DNA of 64,000 nucleotides, taken from NCBI RefSeq assembly GCF_003814745.1, contig NZ_RKRD01000001.1:1922001-1986000 (forward strand), written 5' to 3'. This document shows, in pieces, positions 34,566-43,861 of this stretch. The translations under genes and the position numbers were made by a program. Each line of letters starts with the position of its first letter. Position 1 is the first letter of the stretch. The notes under the pieces were generated by a model. That model saw only the letters and a program-made list of their open reading frames with translations. It was not told the DNA's origin and ran no database searches. Source of the DNA: Hydrogenoanaerobacterium saccharovorans (lineage in GTDB: Bacteria > Bacillota > Clostridia > Oscillospirales > Ruminococcaceae).

Positions 34566-35355
34566 TACTCTTTTAGAGATACGACATCTAAAACAGTACT
34601 TTACACCTAATCCGAACATTGTAATAAAAGCAGTAGATGACGTTTCTTTTACAGTAAAGAGAGGAGAAATATTAGGTCTAGTCGGCGAATCCGGTTCGGG
34701 CAAATCCACAATAAGCAAATGCATTATGGGCATTCATCGTCCTACCGGCGGCGAAATTGTATTTCAAAGCCATACCATCAGTAAACGTGGTGTTTACCGC
34801 AAAATCCGTGCCTCTGTTTGCCGTTCTATCCAAATGATTTTTCAAGATGCATTTGCTTCGATGAACCCACGCATGACCATCGGAGAAATTGTTGCAGAGC
34901 CGCTGCGTATTTACTACCCCCAAATGCCCTCGAATGAGCGCAAACAGCGTGTACATCATCTTTTAAAAACAGCTGGGATGGACAGTACATGCTATGATCG
35001 CTACCCCCATGAATTTTCAGGCGGGCAGCACCAGCGTATATGCATTGCCCGCGCACTGGCATTAAAGCCGCAGTTGCTGATTGCAGATGAACCGGTTGCC
35101 TCGCTGGATGTATCTATGCAGGCTCAAATTATAAACCTGTTACTGCAGTTACAGCGTGAACAGGGGCTTACATGCCTTTTTATTGCGCACGACCTTTCTG
35201 TGGTGCGCCACATTTGCGACCGTATTGGTGTAATGAAAGACGGCAAATTGGTAGAGATTGCACAAACAGAAAAACTTTTTACTAACCCGCAGCACCCTTA
35301 TACAAAAGCTTTACTTTCGGCTGTACCGCTTTCACCGCTTAATAACCCAGAATGA
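34558..35355 (+). CDS. Nickel/dipeptide ABC transporter ATPase (NikE/DppF-like)
   Basis: This 265-residue ATPase has Walker A GESGSGKSTISKCIMG near residue 42, signature FSGGQHQRICIARALALKP near 150, Walker B LLIADEPVASLD and H-loop FIAHDLSVVRH. All motifs are complete. The start is ATG 34558, overlapping the upstream stop (ATGAATGA), with AGAGGTGA before it. It is the last gene of the operon; a strong hairpin follows at 35364. Confidence 0.94.
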   Translation: MNDTLLEIRHLKQYFTPNPNIVIKAVDDVSFTVKRGEILGLVGESGSGKSTISKCIMGIHRPTGGEIVFQSHTISKRGVYRKIRASVCRSIQMIFQDAFASMNPRMTIGEIVAEPLRIYYPQMPSNERKQRVHHLLKTAGMDSTCYDRYPHEFSGGQHQRICIARALALKPQLLIADEPVASLDVSMQAQIINLLLQLQREQGLTCLFIAHDLSVVRHICDRIGVMKDGKLVEIAQTEKLFTNPQHPYTKALLSAVPLSPLNNPE

Positions 35356-35363
35356 ACTAAAAA

Positions 35364-35395
35364 AGAGGCAGTCCACCTTATGGCGGGCTGCCTCT
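35364..35395 (+). terminator. Terminator of the nickel/peptide ABC operon
   Basis: AGAGGCAGTCC pairs with GGGCTGCCTCT around a short loop. It lies ten bases after the last stop codon. The following T-run is short but present (CTCTCTGAGTTTT). Confidence 0.7.
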
Positions 35396-35406
35396 CTGAG
35401 TTTTAA

Positions 35407-35444
35407 AAACAACCCGCCTCCATATTATCTGAGACGGGTTGTTT
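35407..35444 (-). terminator. Terminator of the long sugar operon
   Basis: A 10-base-pair stem (35407-35416 with 35435-35444, AAACAACCCG/CGGGTTGTTT) sits seven bases past the SIS gene stop on the minus strand, where it runs into TTTTTAAAA. Confidence 0.8.
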
Positions 35445-35450
35445 GTTTCG

Positions 35451-36512
35451 TTAAGCGGGTAAAACGATTGCCTGAGACAGATTTCTCGGGCTGTCTGCAT
35501 CAATGTTCTTTTTCTCTGCAATATAATAGCCGATGAACTGTCCGATAAAACCAATTAAAGCTGCATACTGCATATCATTGTAGCCAAAAGTCAAATCCAG
35601 TTTATAGCTTGCATCTGCCATAGTACTGCTTACATTTTCTCCGATAACCGCGGTAACCGCACCGTAACCCTTCATCTGTGTAAGCAATTTTGCATCGTAT
35701 TCTACTGTAGCAGAGTTTGCAAGGGTTAATACAAGCGTATTGTTATCTACAAGGCTCATAGGGCCATGGCGATATTCCAAGCTGTAATATGCCTCAGAGT
35801 TGGCAATGCCCATTTCTTTCATCTTATTCATACACTCGTTGGCAATGCCGTAATACACACCCTGCCCCAGCGTAATAAAGAGGTTGAGGTTGGGGTTTTC
35901 TGCAATAATTTGTTTTGCCATCGCGTCCATTTTTACAAGCAATTCGCGAGCAGCCTCGGCATAGTTTGCCATCGCCTCAATTTCGTTCTTTTTACCGCCC
36001 ACATACATTGCCATAATCACAGTCAGATAAATCATGCTGGTAAATGAACGTGTCATAATTACGCTGTCTTCGGGGGTAACGGGTGAATAAATGTAGTTGT
36101 CATTGTACAGCTTACTATCACTATCGCAAGTGATAGCGAGCGTGGTTACATCGGGGAAGCTGCGAATTTTATCAATTGCCATGCGAACCTCGGTGGTATA
36201 GCTCTTTCTGGTGATGGGTAGAACCAGCACCTTTCTGCCTTTTACAAAGGTTTCGGGGAAGAAATACAGTTCCGAGCAAGGCACCGCCTTGGCGGGTATG
36301 CCTGTATAAGAAGAAAACGCATATGCCGCACTTTGTGCCAAATAAAAAGATGTTCCGCAGCCGGTAAAGAGCAGCTCATCATAGTGATTTTCTTTTGCAA
36401 ATACTTTGTCTAAAACCGAGTAAATATCGCTTAATGTATCGTTGATTGCCTGAAAAGATTCAGGCTGACCGTAAATTTCTTTGTATGTAAGAGAACTATT
36501 TTTTTTTAACAT
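35451..36512 (-). CDS. SIS-domain aminosugar-phosphate isomerase/deaminase-like protein
   Basis: This 353-residue protein has two SIS domains. The first includes ELLFTGCGTSFYLAQSAAYAF near residue 55 and ITRKSYTTEVRMAID, and the second includes LFITLGQGVYYGIANECMNKMKEMG and EYRHGPMSLVD. It resembles the isomerase half of GlmS and the AgaS/FrlB-like deglycases. It would act on a 6-phosphosugar with an amino or deoxy substituent. The start is ATG 36512 after AGAGGTGA; the frame extends 40 codons upstream without support. It is the last gene of a ten-gene operon with NagA. Confidence 0.85.
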   Translation of the reverse strand: MLKKNSSLTYKEIYGQPESFQAINDTLSDIYSVLDKVFAKENHYDELLFTGCGTSFYLAQSAAYAFSSYTGIPAKAVPCSELYFFPETFVKGRKVLVLPITRKSYTTEVRMAIDKIRSFPDVTTLAITCDSDSKLYNDNYIYSPVTPEDSVIMTRSFTSMIYLTVIMAMYVGGKKNEIEAMANYAEAARELLVKMDAMAKQIIAENPNLNLFITLGQGVYYGIANECMNKMKEMGIANSEAYYSLEYRHGPMSLVDNNTLVLTLANSATVEYDAKLLTQMKGYGAVTAVIGENVSSTMADASYKLDLTFGYNDMQYAALIGFIGQFIGYYIAEKKNIDADSPRNLSQAIVLPA

Positions 36513-36538
36513 TTTGCAGTCACCTCTAATTTTATAAA

Positions 36539-37258
36539 TCATCCCGCAATAACGAGATATATGCCCGCTAAAATCATAAAACCATAAACAAATTTTTTTG
36601 TTGCCTCCATAGACAATCGCCGCAGAAGGCAAAGCCCTGTGCCGGTACCCACTGCCAAACCAGCCAAGCCGGCAACACTGTACTGAAGCACTTCAACATT
36701 TACATTGCCCATAAAAAGGTGCAGTAAAAAAACATAAATGGTAGTGAAAGTAAAATAGCACTGCAAGGTAGCGTTGTACTCCATTTTATCTTCGGTAACC
36801 GACAGAAAATACACCACCATCGGCGGACCGCCGATATTAAACAAACCACTGAGAAAACCGCTAACCAAACCAGCGAGCAATCCATTTCTGCGGGTTGGCT
36901 TGATACGTACCTTATTGCTGAAACATCTGAAGTAAATAGAAAGCAATACCAAAATCACGCCGAGTATCCGTCTTATAACGGTTTCGGTGCCCGATAATAA
37001 TGTAAATACCCCAACAGCGCTAGCCACAGAATAGGATAACAGCGGCCATATCATCAACCGAAAATTGATATGCTGACGCAACTTCAGAGAAATGTATATC
37101 ACCATTACAAAAGCGGTCATAACCTCTAAAACAGAGGCAACACGCAAAGGCAAAATCAACGGCCAAAGCGCCATACAGATAATTGCATATCCAAACCCGG
37201 TTACCGCTTGCGTAAAACTTCCCATCAAAGCTACCAGTGCAATCAGCAAATAATTCAT
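36539..37258 (-). CDS. TauE/SafE (TSUP) family anion permease
   Basis: This 239-residue membrane protein has seven to eight hydrophobic helices and the TSUP Gly/Pro pattern (FTQAVTGFGYAII, LSGLFNIGGPPMVVYFLS). Family members export sulfite, sulfoacetate or related anions. Its place in a sugar operon is unusual and may mean that a sulfonate, sulfite or organic-acid by-product is released during catabolism. It is not closely similar to the TSUP at 11900. The start follows AAGGAGAA. Confidence 0.85.
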   Translation of the reverse strand: MNYLLIALVALMGSFTQAVTGFGYAIICMALWPLILPLRVASVLEVMTAFVMVIYISLKLRQHINFRLMIWPLLSYSVASAVGVFTLLSGTETVIRRILGVILVLLSIYFRCFSNKVRIKPTRRNGLLAGLVSGFLSGLFNIGGPPMVVYFLSVTEDKMEYNATLQCYFTFTTIYVFLLHLFMGNVNVEVLQYSVAGLAGLAVGTGTGLCLLRRLSMEATKKFVYGFMILAGIYLVIAG

Positions 37259-37275
37259 GCGGTTTCTCCTTAAAT

Positions 37276-38436
37276 TTATTGTGCATCAAACATTTTAACA
37301 CCCTCTACAAAGGTTGCCAAAACGTGATAGCTTTTATTTAAAATAACCATATCCGCATCCATACCTTCTTTTATGCACCCTTTGCGATGCCCCAACCCAA
37401 TCATATCCGCGGGGTTCTGTGAAAGGAGGCAAGATAATTCTTGAGGCTCTTTTCCTGTAAACTGTACAAGATTACGCAATGCTCGGCTCATAGTGAGGGT
37501 ACTGCCTGCACGTGATGTACCGTCAGCCAGCATAGCATCCCCGTTGGTAACAACAATATCGTTTACGCCAAGTTTATACTTTCCATCACCCAATCCCGCC
37601 GCCATAATAGAATCGGTAACCGCAACCACACGGTTATATCCCTTTGTCTTTAGCAAAATGCGTACGGTGCCGGGATGAAGATGGATTCCATCGCAAATTG
37701 CCTCACAGTAAATGTCGCTTTCCAAAATCGCACCGCTGATAGCCGGATAATGCTGATGCATCAGCTTCATTGCATTAAACGTATGCGTGGCACTTACAGC
37801 CCCCCCGTGGATGCAGCGCCACGCCCTGTCGTAATCTGCCCCGCTGTGCCCGATAGATACCGCAACACCTGTTTTGCTAACTTTTTCTATAAATTCGGGA
37901 ACACCTTCTACTTCAGGCGAAACGGTAATACGCAGGATATTACCTTCGGCAACACGTTGGTACTCCTCAAATTCCTCCACAGATGGGAGCTGAAGGAGAC
38001 TTTCGGGCATTGCGCCCTTATAATCTTTGCAAAGGTAAGGGCCTTCCATATGAATGCCCAAAATCTTTGCACCCGTTGACAACGTCTTTTTTGCCTCGGT
38101 AATTGTGTGGATGCATTGGGTTAGGCGTTCTTGGGAATCGGTAAGCAGGGTGGGTAAAAAACCGGTAACACCCTGCGATGCGAAAAATTCACTGACCTTT
38201 TTTACATCCTCACCACTTGCATTATTCATATCTACACCCACCCCCCCATGGGTGTGAACATCAATAAAACCGGGGAGCACCAAATTACGTTGTGCGTTAT
38301 AAGTAGGTATTCCCGCCTCAGCCTTGATACCCTTTTTTATTTTGGCAATAACTCCATCCAGTACTAAAACATCTGCTAAAATCAGCTTATTGTCGATTAG
38401 AACATTTCCGTTTTGGATAAGCATATCGCGTTTCAT
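37276..38436 (-). CDS. nagA: N-acetylglucosamine-6-phosphate deacetylase
   Basis: This 386-residue amidohydrolase removes acetate from N-acetylglucosamine 6-phosphate (or a close relative). Motifs include PGFIDVHTHGGVGVDMNNA near residue 55, GIHMEGPYLCKDYKGA near 125, ISIGHSGADY-type and ATHTFNAMKLMHQHYP near 210, EAICDGIHLHPGTVRIL near 240 and the catalytic Asp in AVTDSIMAAGLGDG near 273. The start overlaps the mutarotase stop (ATGA). Product glucosamine 6-phosphate would be deaminated by NagB (22547) or by the SIS protein downstream in the same operon. Confidence 0.93.
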   Translation of the reverse strand: MKRDMLIQNGNVLIDNKLILADVLVLDGVIAKIKKGIKAEAGIPTYNAQRNLVLPGFIDVHTHGGVGVDMNNASGEDVKKVSEFFASQGVTGFLPTLLTDSQERLTQCIHTITEAKKTLSTGAKILGIHMEGPYLCKDYKGAMPESLLQLPSVEEFEEYQRVAEGNILRITVSPEVEGVPEFIEKVSKTGVAVSIGHSGADYDRAWRCIHGGAVSATHTFNAMKLMHQHYPAISGAILESDIYCEAICDGIHLHPGTVRILLKTKGYNRVVAVTDSIMAAGLGDGKYKLGVNDIVVTNGDAMLADGTSRAGSTLTMSRALRNLVQFTGKEPQELSCLLSQNPADMIGLGHRKGCIKEGMDADMVILNKSYHVLATFVEGVKMFDAQ

Positions 38437-39311
38437 TTTGCTCGCCCCTTTATCTCAATGGTCTGATTACAGCAAAAGCTCTCCCCCTGAGCAATTGTTT
38501 GCAGACCTGTTTTGTTTAAGAAGTCGCCGTCAGTGTCTGCTCTGTCAGGCACACCGTACCAAGGCTCTATGCAAACAAAAGGCACCTTTTGTGGAGTAGA
38601 CCAAAACACCACATATGGGAAACCACTGATGCTAACACGTACTTCCCTGCCTGTGCTGTTTTCTACAATGCTGACATAATCTGACTGTAAGCCTTTTAGT
38701 ATAAAGCTTTGCGGAAACAATTGGTTATGCAGTGGAATTGTATTTTCTCCGTTTAGATAAAGCTTTTCGCCTCCCGCTAAAAAGTCGTTGCAAAGTACCT
38801 GTGATGCAGCTTCTTTTTTCTCAAATACCAAGCTGTAATCCTCAATGGTGTGCTCTGTATCAAACGGGCACATATAACCGGAGTGAAAACCGATAGAAAA
38901 AGGTAATACACCGCTACCTGTATTTTTCACCTCAAAGGTACAGCTAAGTTGATTGCCATGCAATTCATAACAGGTATCCAAATAAAATGAAAACGGATAT
39001 TTTTCGAGCGTTTCTTTGCTTTGAGTAAAGCGGAAGCGGATGCAATCTTTACTTTGAGATAAGACCTGATGTTCATAATCGCGGGCAAAACCATGCATGG
39101 GAATATGGTATGTTTTGCCGTTGATGACGCAGCTGTCATTTACCAGTTTTCCGCAAATAGGGAACAGATTTGGCGCACGTCTCCCCCACACGGCAGGGTC
39201 ACCTTGCCAAAGATGCTCAGTCAAAGTATGTTTATCTAAAATGGACCACAACTCTGCCCCCATGCTGTTAATTTGAACCTTAAGCCGGTCATTCTCTAAT
39301 TCGTAAATCAC
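38433..39311 (-). CDS. Aldose 1-epimerase family protein (LacX-like)
   Basis: This 292-residue protein belongs to the galactose-mutarotase superfamily, LacX subgroup. It has the N-terminal LKVQINSMGAELWSI, the PICGKLVND loop, MHGFARDYE (the His and Arg typical of mutarotases) near residue 68 and IGFHSGYMCPF, and ends with a beta-rich region. It interconverts alpha and beta anomers of an aldose or a sugar phosphate. The start is GTG 39311; the ribosome site is weak. Context is an operon between an isomerase-like gene and nagA. Confidence 0.88.
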   Translation of the reverse strand: MIYELENDRLKVQINSMGAELWSILDKHTLTEHLWQGDPAVWGRRAPNLFPICGKLVNDSCVINGKTYHIPMHGFARDYEHQVLSQSKDCIRFRFTQSKETLEKYPFSFYLDTCYELHGNQLSCTFEVKNTGSGVLPFSIGFHSGYMCPFDTEHTIEDYSLVFEKKEAASQVLCNDFLAGGEKLYLNGENTIPLHNQLFPQSFILKGLQSDYVSIVENSTGREVRVSISGFPYVVFWSTPQKVPFVCIEPWYGVPDRADTDGDFLNKTGLQTIAQGESFCCNQTIEIKGRAK

Positions 39312-39337
39312 TTCTTATCCACTTCTTTCTGTCTTTA

Positions 39338-40684
39338 CTACATCTCAATTACTTCTATATGAAGAAGTTTTGCTACGGCAATCATTTCATCTGCAATATC
39401 CTGCCAAACAATACTGTAGTGATGGGCAATTCCCTCTTCTATTATTCGCTCAACTACCTCACGCACAGGAGCCTTGATTTTTACGTTGGTCATAACCCCT
39501 TTGGTATTGCGATGGGTTTCTACCGCTTCTCCCCGCAGAAGAAACAGCTTGTACACGCCGCCAATGTTGCAAAAACGTGCCACTGTAACTTTACCCGGCT
39601 TGAGCGAGCCGTAAAATGCGGTGCCCTGCCCTGCAAGCGGATGATTGCACAGCGAAACCCCATCGTTGGAGTTCATCAGCGAAAGCGCCGCATTGCCGCA
39701 ATGCCAATAAGTGAGCGTATTCTTATGCTCATCTATGTTAATCATATCGGTAATAAAGGTGGGCAAACCGGTTATATAACGCTGCACAATTGTTGCAAGC
39801 CCAGCGTCCACATCTCCTTCACAGATAACGCTCATCCCCTCGTCTGCCAGTCTGCCAAGTACCGCGCAGGGCGTGGTTTTTAAGTTGCCCATTTCAGGCC
39901 AACATTTTATGGTGGCAAAATCATATCCTTGTTCCGCTAAAACTTCTTTCATAGCAAAATACAGTCTGGAATGATTTTCGAGATGTTTTTCAGGCAATGT
40001 ATCCACATCAAAGGCTGATGTCAGCTTGCGCATATCTTCTTCGATCTTATGGAAGGAAATCTGCTCCATACGGTCAAAAATCACCTTGAGTTCGGTCTCC
40101 TCCATACGAATGCCAAATACCCTGCGGATAAGTGACTCGTCGAATGCACAATTATAAAAAGCTGTAGGGCGGTAGCCAAAAAGCCCAAACATTGTACCTT
40201 TCAGCTTTTTCACGGTTGCATATGCTTTAATGAGGTTTTTGAGCTTGGTTACTGCACGCTCATCTTCTTTGTCACCGTAAATAACATAGCAGGTGCGGTT
40301 AATTCTGTGCATTGCCGCAGAGTTCATGGTTGCGGCAACCAGTGCATTTGCATACAGCCTTGTATCTCTTTCAAACGGGGGCTCATAAGGCGCCCATAAA
40401 ATAATGGGTACTCCAAGCTCATCTGCAAGCGCACACGAAACATCATCCCCTGTAAAAGCACCGTAAAGCATAATCACTGCATCTACCGACGCTGTTTTAA
40501 ATTGTTCGATTGCCTGTGAAACATGCGCAGGGGTATCGGCTATCTCATTGTATTTTATAATGTCTGCCGTTTGAATATTTTCATCTATCCAGCTGCCGTA
40601 TTCCTCTAATCTCTGCTGAGGCAGTTCTCTTGGCCAACGGCCGGATAAAGTAGTAATAAAACCAACTTTTAGTTTTTTATTCAA
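39338..40684 (-). CDS. L-fucose/L-arabinose isomerase-like protein
   Basis: This 448-residue protein shows the FucI/AraA-type fold: an N-terminal nucleotide-like domain (KVGFITTLSGRWPRELPQQR, VDAVIMLYGAFTGDD) and central and C-terminal segments with conserved acidic and His residues (IKCWPEMGNL, VICEGDVDAGLATIVQRYIT, YWHCGNAALSL). Such proteins isomerise aldose to ketose with manganese, but many sugar-operon homologues are uncharacterised. I choose TTG 40684 as start, with AGGAGTGGG upstream; GTG 40696 would sit inside that ribosome site. The substrate is unknown. An aldolase gene precedes it. Confidence 0.82.
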   Translation of the reverse strand: MNKKLKVGFITTLSGRWPRELPQQRLEEYGSWIDENIQTADIIKYNEIADTPAHVSQAIEQFKTASVDAVIMLYGAFTGDDVSCALADELGVPIILWAPYEPPFERDTRLYANALVAATMNSAAMHRINRTCYVIYGDKEDERAVTKLKNLIKAYATVKKLKGTMFGLFGYRPTAFYNCAFDESLIRRVFGIRMEETELKVIFDRMEQISFHKIEEDMRKLTSAFDVDTLPEKHLENHSRLYFAMKEVLAEQGYDFATIKCWPEMGNLKTTPCAVLGRLADEGMSVICEGDVDAGLATIVQRYITGLPTFITDMINIDEHKNTLTYWHCGNAALSLMNSNDGVSLCNHPLAGQGTAFYGSLKPGKVTVARFCNIGGVYKLFLLRGEAVETHRNTKGVMTNVKIKAPVREVVERIIEEGIAHHYSIVWQDIADEMIAVAKLLHIEVIEM

Positions 40685-40761
40685 AATATCACCCACTCCT
40701 TTTTATTTTATCAAATCTAAAAAAAAGTAAAAGTATGAAAAATCGTACTACCATTGAACAG

Positions 40762-41613
40762 TTATGCTTTTCCCGCCGAGCCAGAGAGATTTATAATCTT
40801 TTTTACATCATCAACAAGCTTTTCACATGCAAATTGAGAAAGCTTCCAAGAATGGCCTTGGTGGTTCATCGTTTGCAAGCCCTCTTGGTAATGCTCCACA
40901 TATTTATAGCGGATTTCGGTACCGAAGTTAATTTTTGCAACACCGAGTTGAATCGCATCTTTAATAATGTCTTCGGACATCCCCGTACATCCATGCAAAA
41001 CCAAAGGAATATCCGTAAATTTACTTACATCGCGCAAAACATCCAAATGAATATCCGGTTCACCTTTATAATACCCATGTGCATTACCAATTCCAATTGC
41101 AAGCGTATCCGGTTGGCAAAGGCTGAGAAATTCGCGAACCTGGTCGGGATCTGCCACATTTTTATTCTCTTGCTGAACACCGTTATCAAGGCGAAGCAGC
41201 TCACCTATTTCTGCTTCTACCGGCACATTAAAGCATTTAGCAACTTCAATTACCTTTCCGGTAAGGGCAGCGTTTTCTTTAATCGGTTTGGTTGAACCGT
41301 CAATCATAAGTGAGGTAAAGCCAAGCTTTAATGCCTCCATACAAATTTCGAAACTTTCGCCGTGGTCTAAATGTATTGAAACAGGCACCGATACCTTGTT
41401 GGCACACCATTTTGCCACCTGTACAAACCAGTCATTGCCAGAATAAGCACCCGTTGAAACATAGTGTGCTAAAATAACGGGAGATTTCATTTCGTCAGCA
41501 GCTTTGCACACGGCCCAAATAATATCGAAGTTTCCCCCTTGAGTATTGATTGCCGGAATAGCATAGCCTTTTTTTCTTGCATTCCTCAGCACTTCTATAT
41601 TTGTTGTTAACAT
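40762..41613 (-). CDS. Class II aldolase (GatY/KbaY/FbaA-type)
   Basis: This 283-residue zinc aldolase is of normal family length. Motifs are VSIHLDHGESFEICMEAL near residue 85, SLMIDGSTKPIKEN near 105, AEIGELLRLDNG, AIGIGNAHGYYKGEPDI, LVLHGCTGMSEDIIKDAI and KINFGTEIRYKYVEHY. It would cleave a ketose 1,6-bisphosphate or 1-phosphate. The start is ATG 41613 with GGAGATAG upstream; the longer frame to 41688 lacks a ribosome site. With the isomerase-like gene downstream it fits a classic isomerase-kinase-aldolase route, although no kinase is in this operon. Confidence 0.92.
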   Translation of the reverse strand: MLTTNIEVLRNARKKGYAIPAINTQGGNFDIIWAVCKAADEMKSPVILAHYVSTGAYSGNDWFVQVAKWCANKVSVPVSIHLDHGESFEICMEALKLGFTSLMIDGSTKPIKENAALTGKVIEVAKCFNVPVEAEIGELLRLDNGVQQENKNVADPDQVREFLSLCQPDTLAIGIGNAHGYYKGEPDIHLDVLRDVSKFTDIPLVLHGCTGMSEDIIKDAIQLGVAKINFGTEIRYKYVEHYQEGLQTMNHQGHSWKLSQFACEKLVDDVKKIINLSGSAGKA

Positions 41614-41697
41614 ATATCTATCTCCATTTCGCCTATTAGTAAGTACCAAATTATTTGTAGTATGCATTAGCAGCCTAAATAGCCACACGTATGGATA

Positions 41698-42957
41698 TTA
41701 TTTATTAAACTGTTCTATTGCCTCGAACATTGCAAGCAAATTTTCAACAGGTGTTTTGGCTACAATATTGTGAATCGTATTAAACACATATCCACCTTCA
41801 GAAGATAAAATCTCCAAGCGTTCCAAGACTTGTTTCTTAACCTGTTCAGGCGTACCAAACGGAAGGGTTTCCTGTGTATCCACACCCCCGCCCCAAAACA
41901 CCAGTTTATTTCCATATTTCTCCTTTAGCATATGAGCATCCATACCCTTTGCCGATAATTGTACTGGATTAAGAATATCTACACCCATATCTACAAAATC
42001 ATCCAGAAAACCTACTACGCTTCCACAGCTATGGTAAAAAGTTTTCCAATTGGTGTTTTTATGTACCCAATCATTTATTTGAGTATAAAAAGGCTTATAT
42101 AGTTTTCTAAACAAATTAGGATCAATAAACTCACCATTTTGTGTGCCGAAATCAGTACCGCTGATACAAACGATTTGTATATTATCGCCTACTGCCTGAT
42201 GATACATTTTAAGATTATAAAGCATTACTTCTGTCTGAAGTTTAAATACTTCTGTAATGTACTCCGGATAAAGTATATGAGCCATCAACCAGTCTTCAAT
42301 CTTTCGAATACCCTTTGGATGCTTTTCATTGGGAGCAGGAATTGTTGCCACATCGCCTAGCCCCCCACCGCCAAGATTTCCAATTACAGCATAGCTGGTA
42401 TTTTCAAACAATTCCTTTGATTTTCGAGCAAAATACTGGGCCGCACCTTCTGTCATTCTGTAAAATGAATCTTTATAGTCTTCAAGAGGCGTAAGGTTCT
42501 CTTCATCAAAATCCTTTGAGCGGTCTATTGTATCAAAAAAGAAACCATTTGAAGGCATTTTCATGCTCGGTTTAACTGATTTATCCCCCTGGGGATAAAT
42601 CACGAACGAGCCATCAGCAAGTTTGTCATATGCTGTAGTATCAAATATTTTAGTAGGTGTGCCATCACACATAATAAGTGGCTGCGTTATGCTGTTTCTT
42701 CCGCTTATCGAATCAGATGGATTAAATAATCCTATTGTATCAATACCTAGCTTATCTCTTAAATCTTCATCTACATTTCCTAGCATTTGAAACAAGCTGC
42801 AAATTTCTATCTCCTTTTTTTCAAGCCCCAATGCTTCTCTTAATTTGTATAAAGTACTTGCACTAATACCCGATTGATTCGTTCCGCCTATATCAATTGG
42901 GACTCTGTCAGGCTGTTTATGATTAATAGTTGCTAGTACACGTTCTCTAGAATTCAT
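41698..42957 (-). CDS. Uroporphyrinogen decarboxylase-like (MtaA/URO-D superfamily) protein
   Basis: This 419-residue protein has the start NSRERVLATINHKQPDRVPIDIGG and the internal GNLGGGGLGDV and FYHSCGSVVGFLDDFVDMGVDILNPVQ segments of the URO-D family. The last segment supplies the HxCG-type residues that bind zinc in MtaA/CmuA methyltransferases. True haem-synthesis HemE is shorter and keeps an arginine-rich N-terminus that is not evident here. URO-D-like proteins inside sugar operons are common in gut Clostridia but have no proven function. The start follows AGAGGTAG. It lies between the CUT1 permease and the aldolase genes. Confidence 0.82.
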   Translation of the reverse strand: MNSRERVLATINHKQPDRVPIDIGGTNQSGISASTLYKLREALGLEKKEIEICSLFQMLGNVDEDLRDKLGIDTIGLFNPSDSISGRNSITQPLIMCDGTPTKIFDTTAYDKLADGSFVIYPQGDKSVKPSMKMPSNGFFFDTIDRSKDFDEENLTPLEDYKDSFYRMTEGAAQYFARKSKELFENTSYAVIGNLGGGGLGDVATIPAPNEKHPKGIRKIEDWLMAHILYPEYITEVFKLQTEVMLYNLKMYHQAVGDNIQIVCISGTDFGTQNGEFIDPNLFRKLYKPFYTQINDWVHKNTNWKTFYHSCGSVVGFLDDFVDMGVDILNPVQLSAKGMDAHMLKEKYGNKLVFWGGGVDTQETLPFGTPEQVKKQVLERLEILSSEGGYVFNTIHNIVAKTPVENLLAMFEAIEQFNK

Positions 42958-43009
42958 TATAACTACCTCTGTTTCTTAGTTGTTTTATTGATGATAAAAC
43001 TTCACTAAA

Positions 43010-43849
43010 TTAACCTTTGACTGCACCGGCAACTAAACCTTTAATCATATACTTTTGAAAAAAGAAGAACAGGATAATCATGGGCAGCATACCGACAATA
43101 GAAATAGTATTAATCAGTGACCAGTCATACGACAGTTCTCCAAGGTACCTCATCGCAACCCCTGCAGACAGTGTGCGCAAGGCATCGTTTTGAATGAGAG
43201 TAGATGCATGGAGATAATCATCCCACGTCATTAGGAAAGAATAGATACCAACTGCAACCATACCCGGCTTTACCAATGGAACAACCATTTTATATAAAAT
43301 CTGCATTCTGCCTGCACCATCGATGTAAGCCGCTTCTTCAATGGCTTTAGGTACACTATCAAAAAAGCTTGCCATCAGCATTACGGTAAAGGGCAGCATT
43401 GCTGCAACTAAAGCCAAAATCAACCCGGCATGGGTGTTGATAAGTTTCATTTTTCCCATTAAATCATACAAAGAAATCATACGGCTCACCACCGGGAACA
43501 TCTGCGAAGACAATAGCCCCGCTAAAATCCATTTATTCCATTTAAAGCGGAAACGCGAAAGTGCATAGCCTGTAAATATAGCCAGTATTGTTGTAATAAG
43601 CGCGGTAAAGCCCGAAACAATAAAATTGTTTTTATAATATATAAAGAATTCATTGTGCTTTGTAAACAGATTAATATAAGCCTCCATAGTAGGCAGTTTG
43701 GGAACAAAAGTAGGCGGAAAACGGTAAGCTTCCATGTTGGTTTTAAACGAGGTCATCAAAACCCAGTAGATTGGGAATAGAAGAAAAACCAAAATGATTG
43801 CCAGCACCGCATATTTAATAATACTGCCTGCTATTTTATTTCTTTTCAT
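43010..43849 (-). CDS. Sugar ABC transporter permease (MalG type)
   Basis: This 279-residue permease has six membrane helices and the EAA loop IEEAAYIDGAGRMQILYKMVV near residue 190. It is the second permease of the CUT1 importer in the LacI-controlled operon, 12 bases after the first. The start ATG follows GGAGATGA. The cognate binding protein is at 44937. No ATPase gene is present. Confidence 0.92.
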   Translation of the reverse strand: MKRNKIAGSIIKYAVLAIILVFLLFPIYWVLMTSFKTNMEAYRFPPTFVPKLPTMEAYINLFTKHNEFFIYYKNNFIVSGFTALITTILAIFTGYALSRFRFKWNKWILAGLLSSQMFPVVSRMISLYDLMGKMKLINTHAGLILALVAAMLPFTVMLMASFFDSVPKAIEEAAYIDGAGRMQILYKMVVPLVKPGMVAVGIYSFLMTWDDYLHASTLIQNDALRTLSAGVAMRYLGELSYDWSLINTISIVGMLPMIILFFFFQKYMIKGLVAGAVKG

Positions 43850-43861
43850 TGGTTCATCTCC

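Noticed and set aside
40733..40748. A further GTATGA/TCGTAC inverted repeat upstream of the isomerase-like gene
   Set aside because: The half-sites are four rather than seven bases apart, and one is imperfect, so it does not match the motif at the other three promoters.
41698..42957. Haem-synthesis hemE
   Set aside because: Length and motifs match MtaA/CmuA-like relatives; there is no other porphyrin gene in the window and the setting is a sugar operon.
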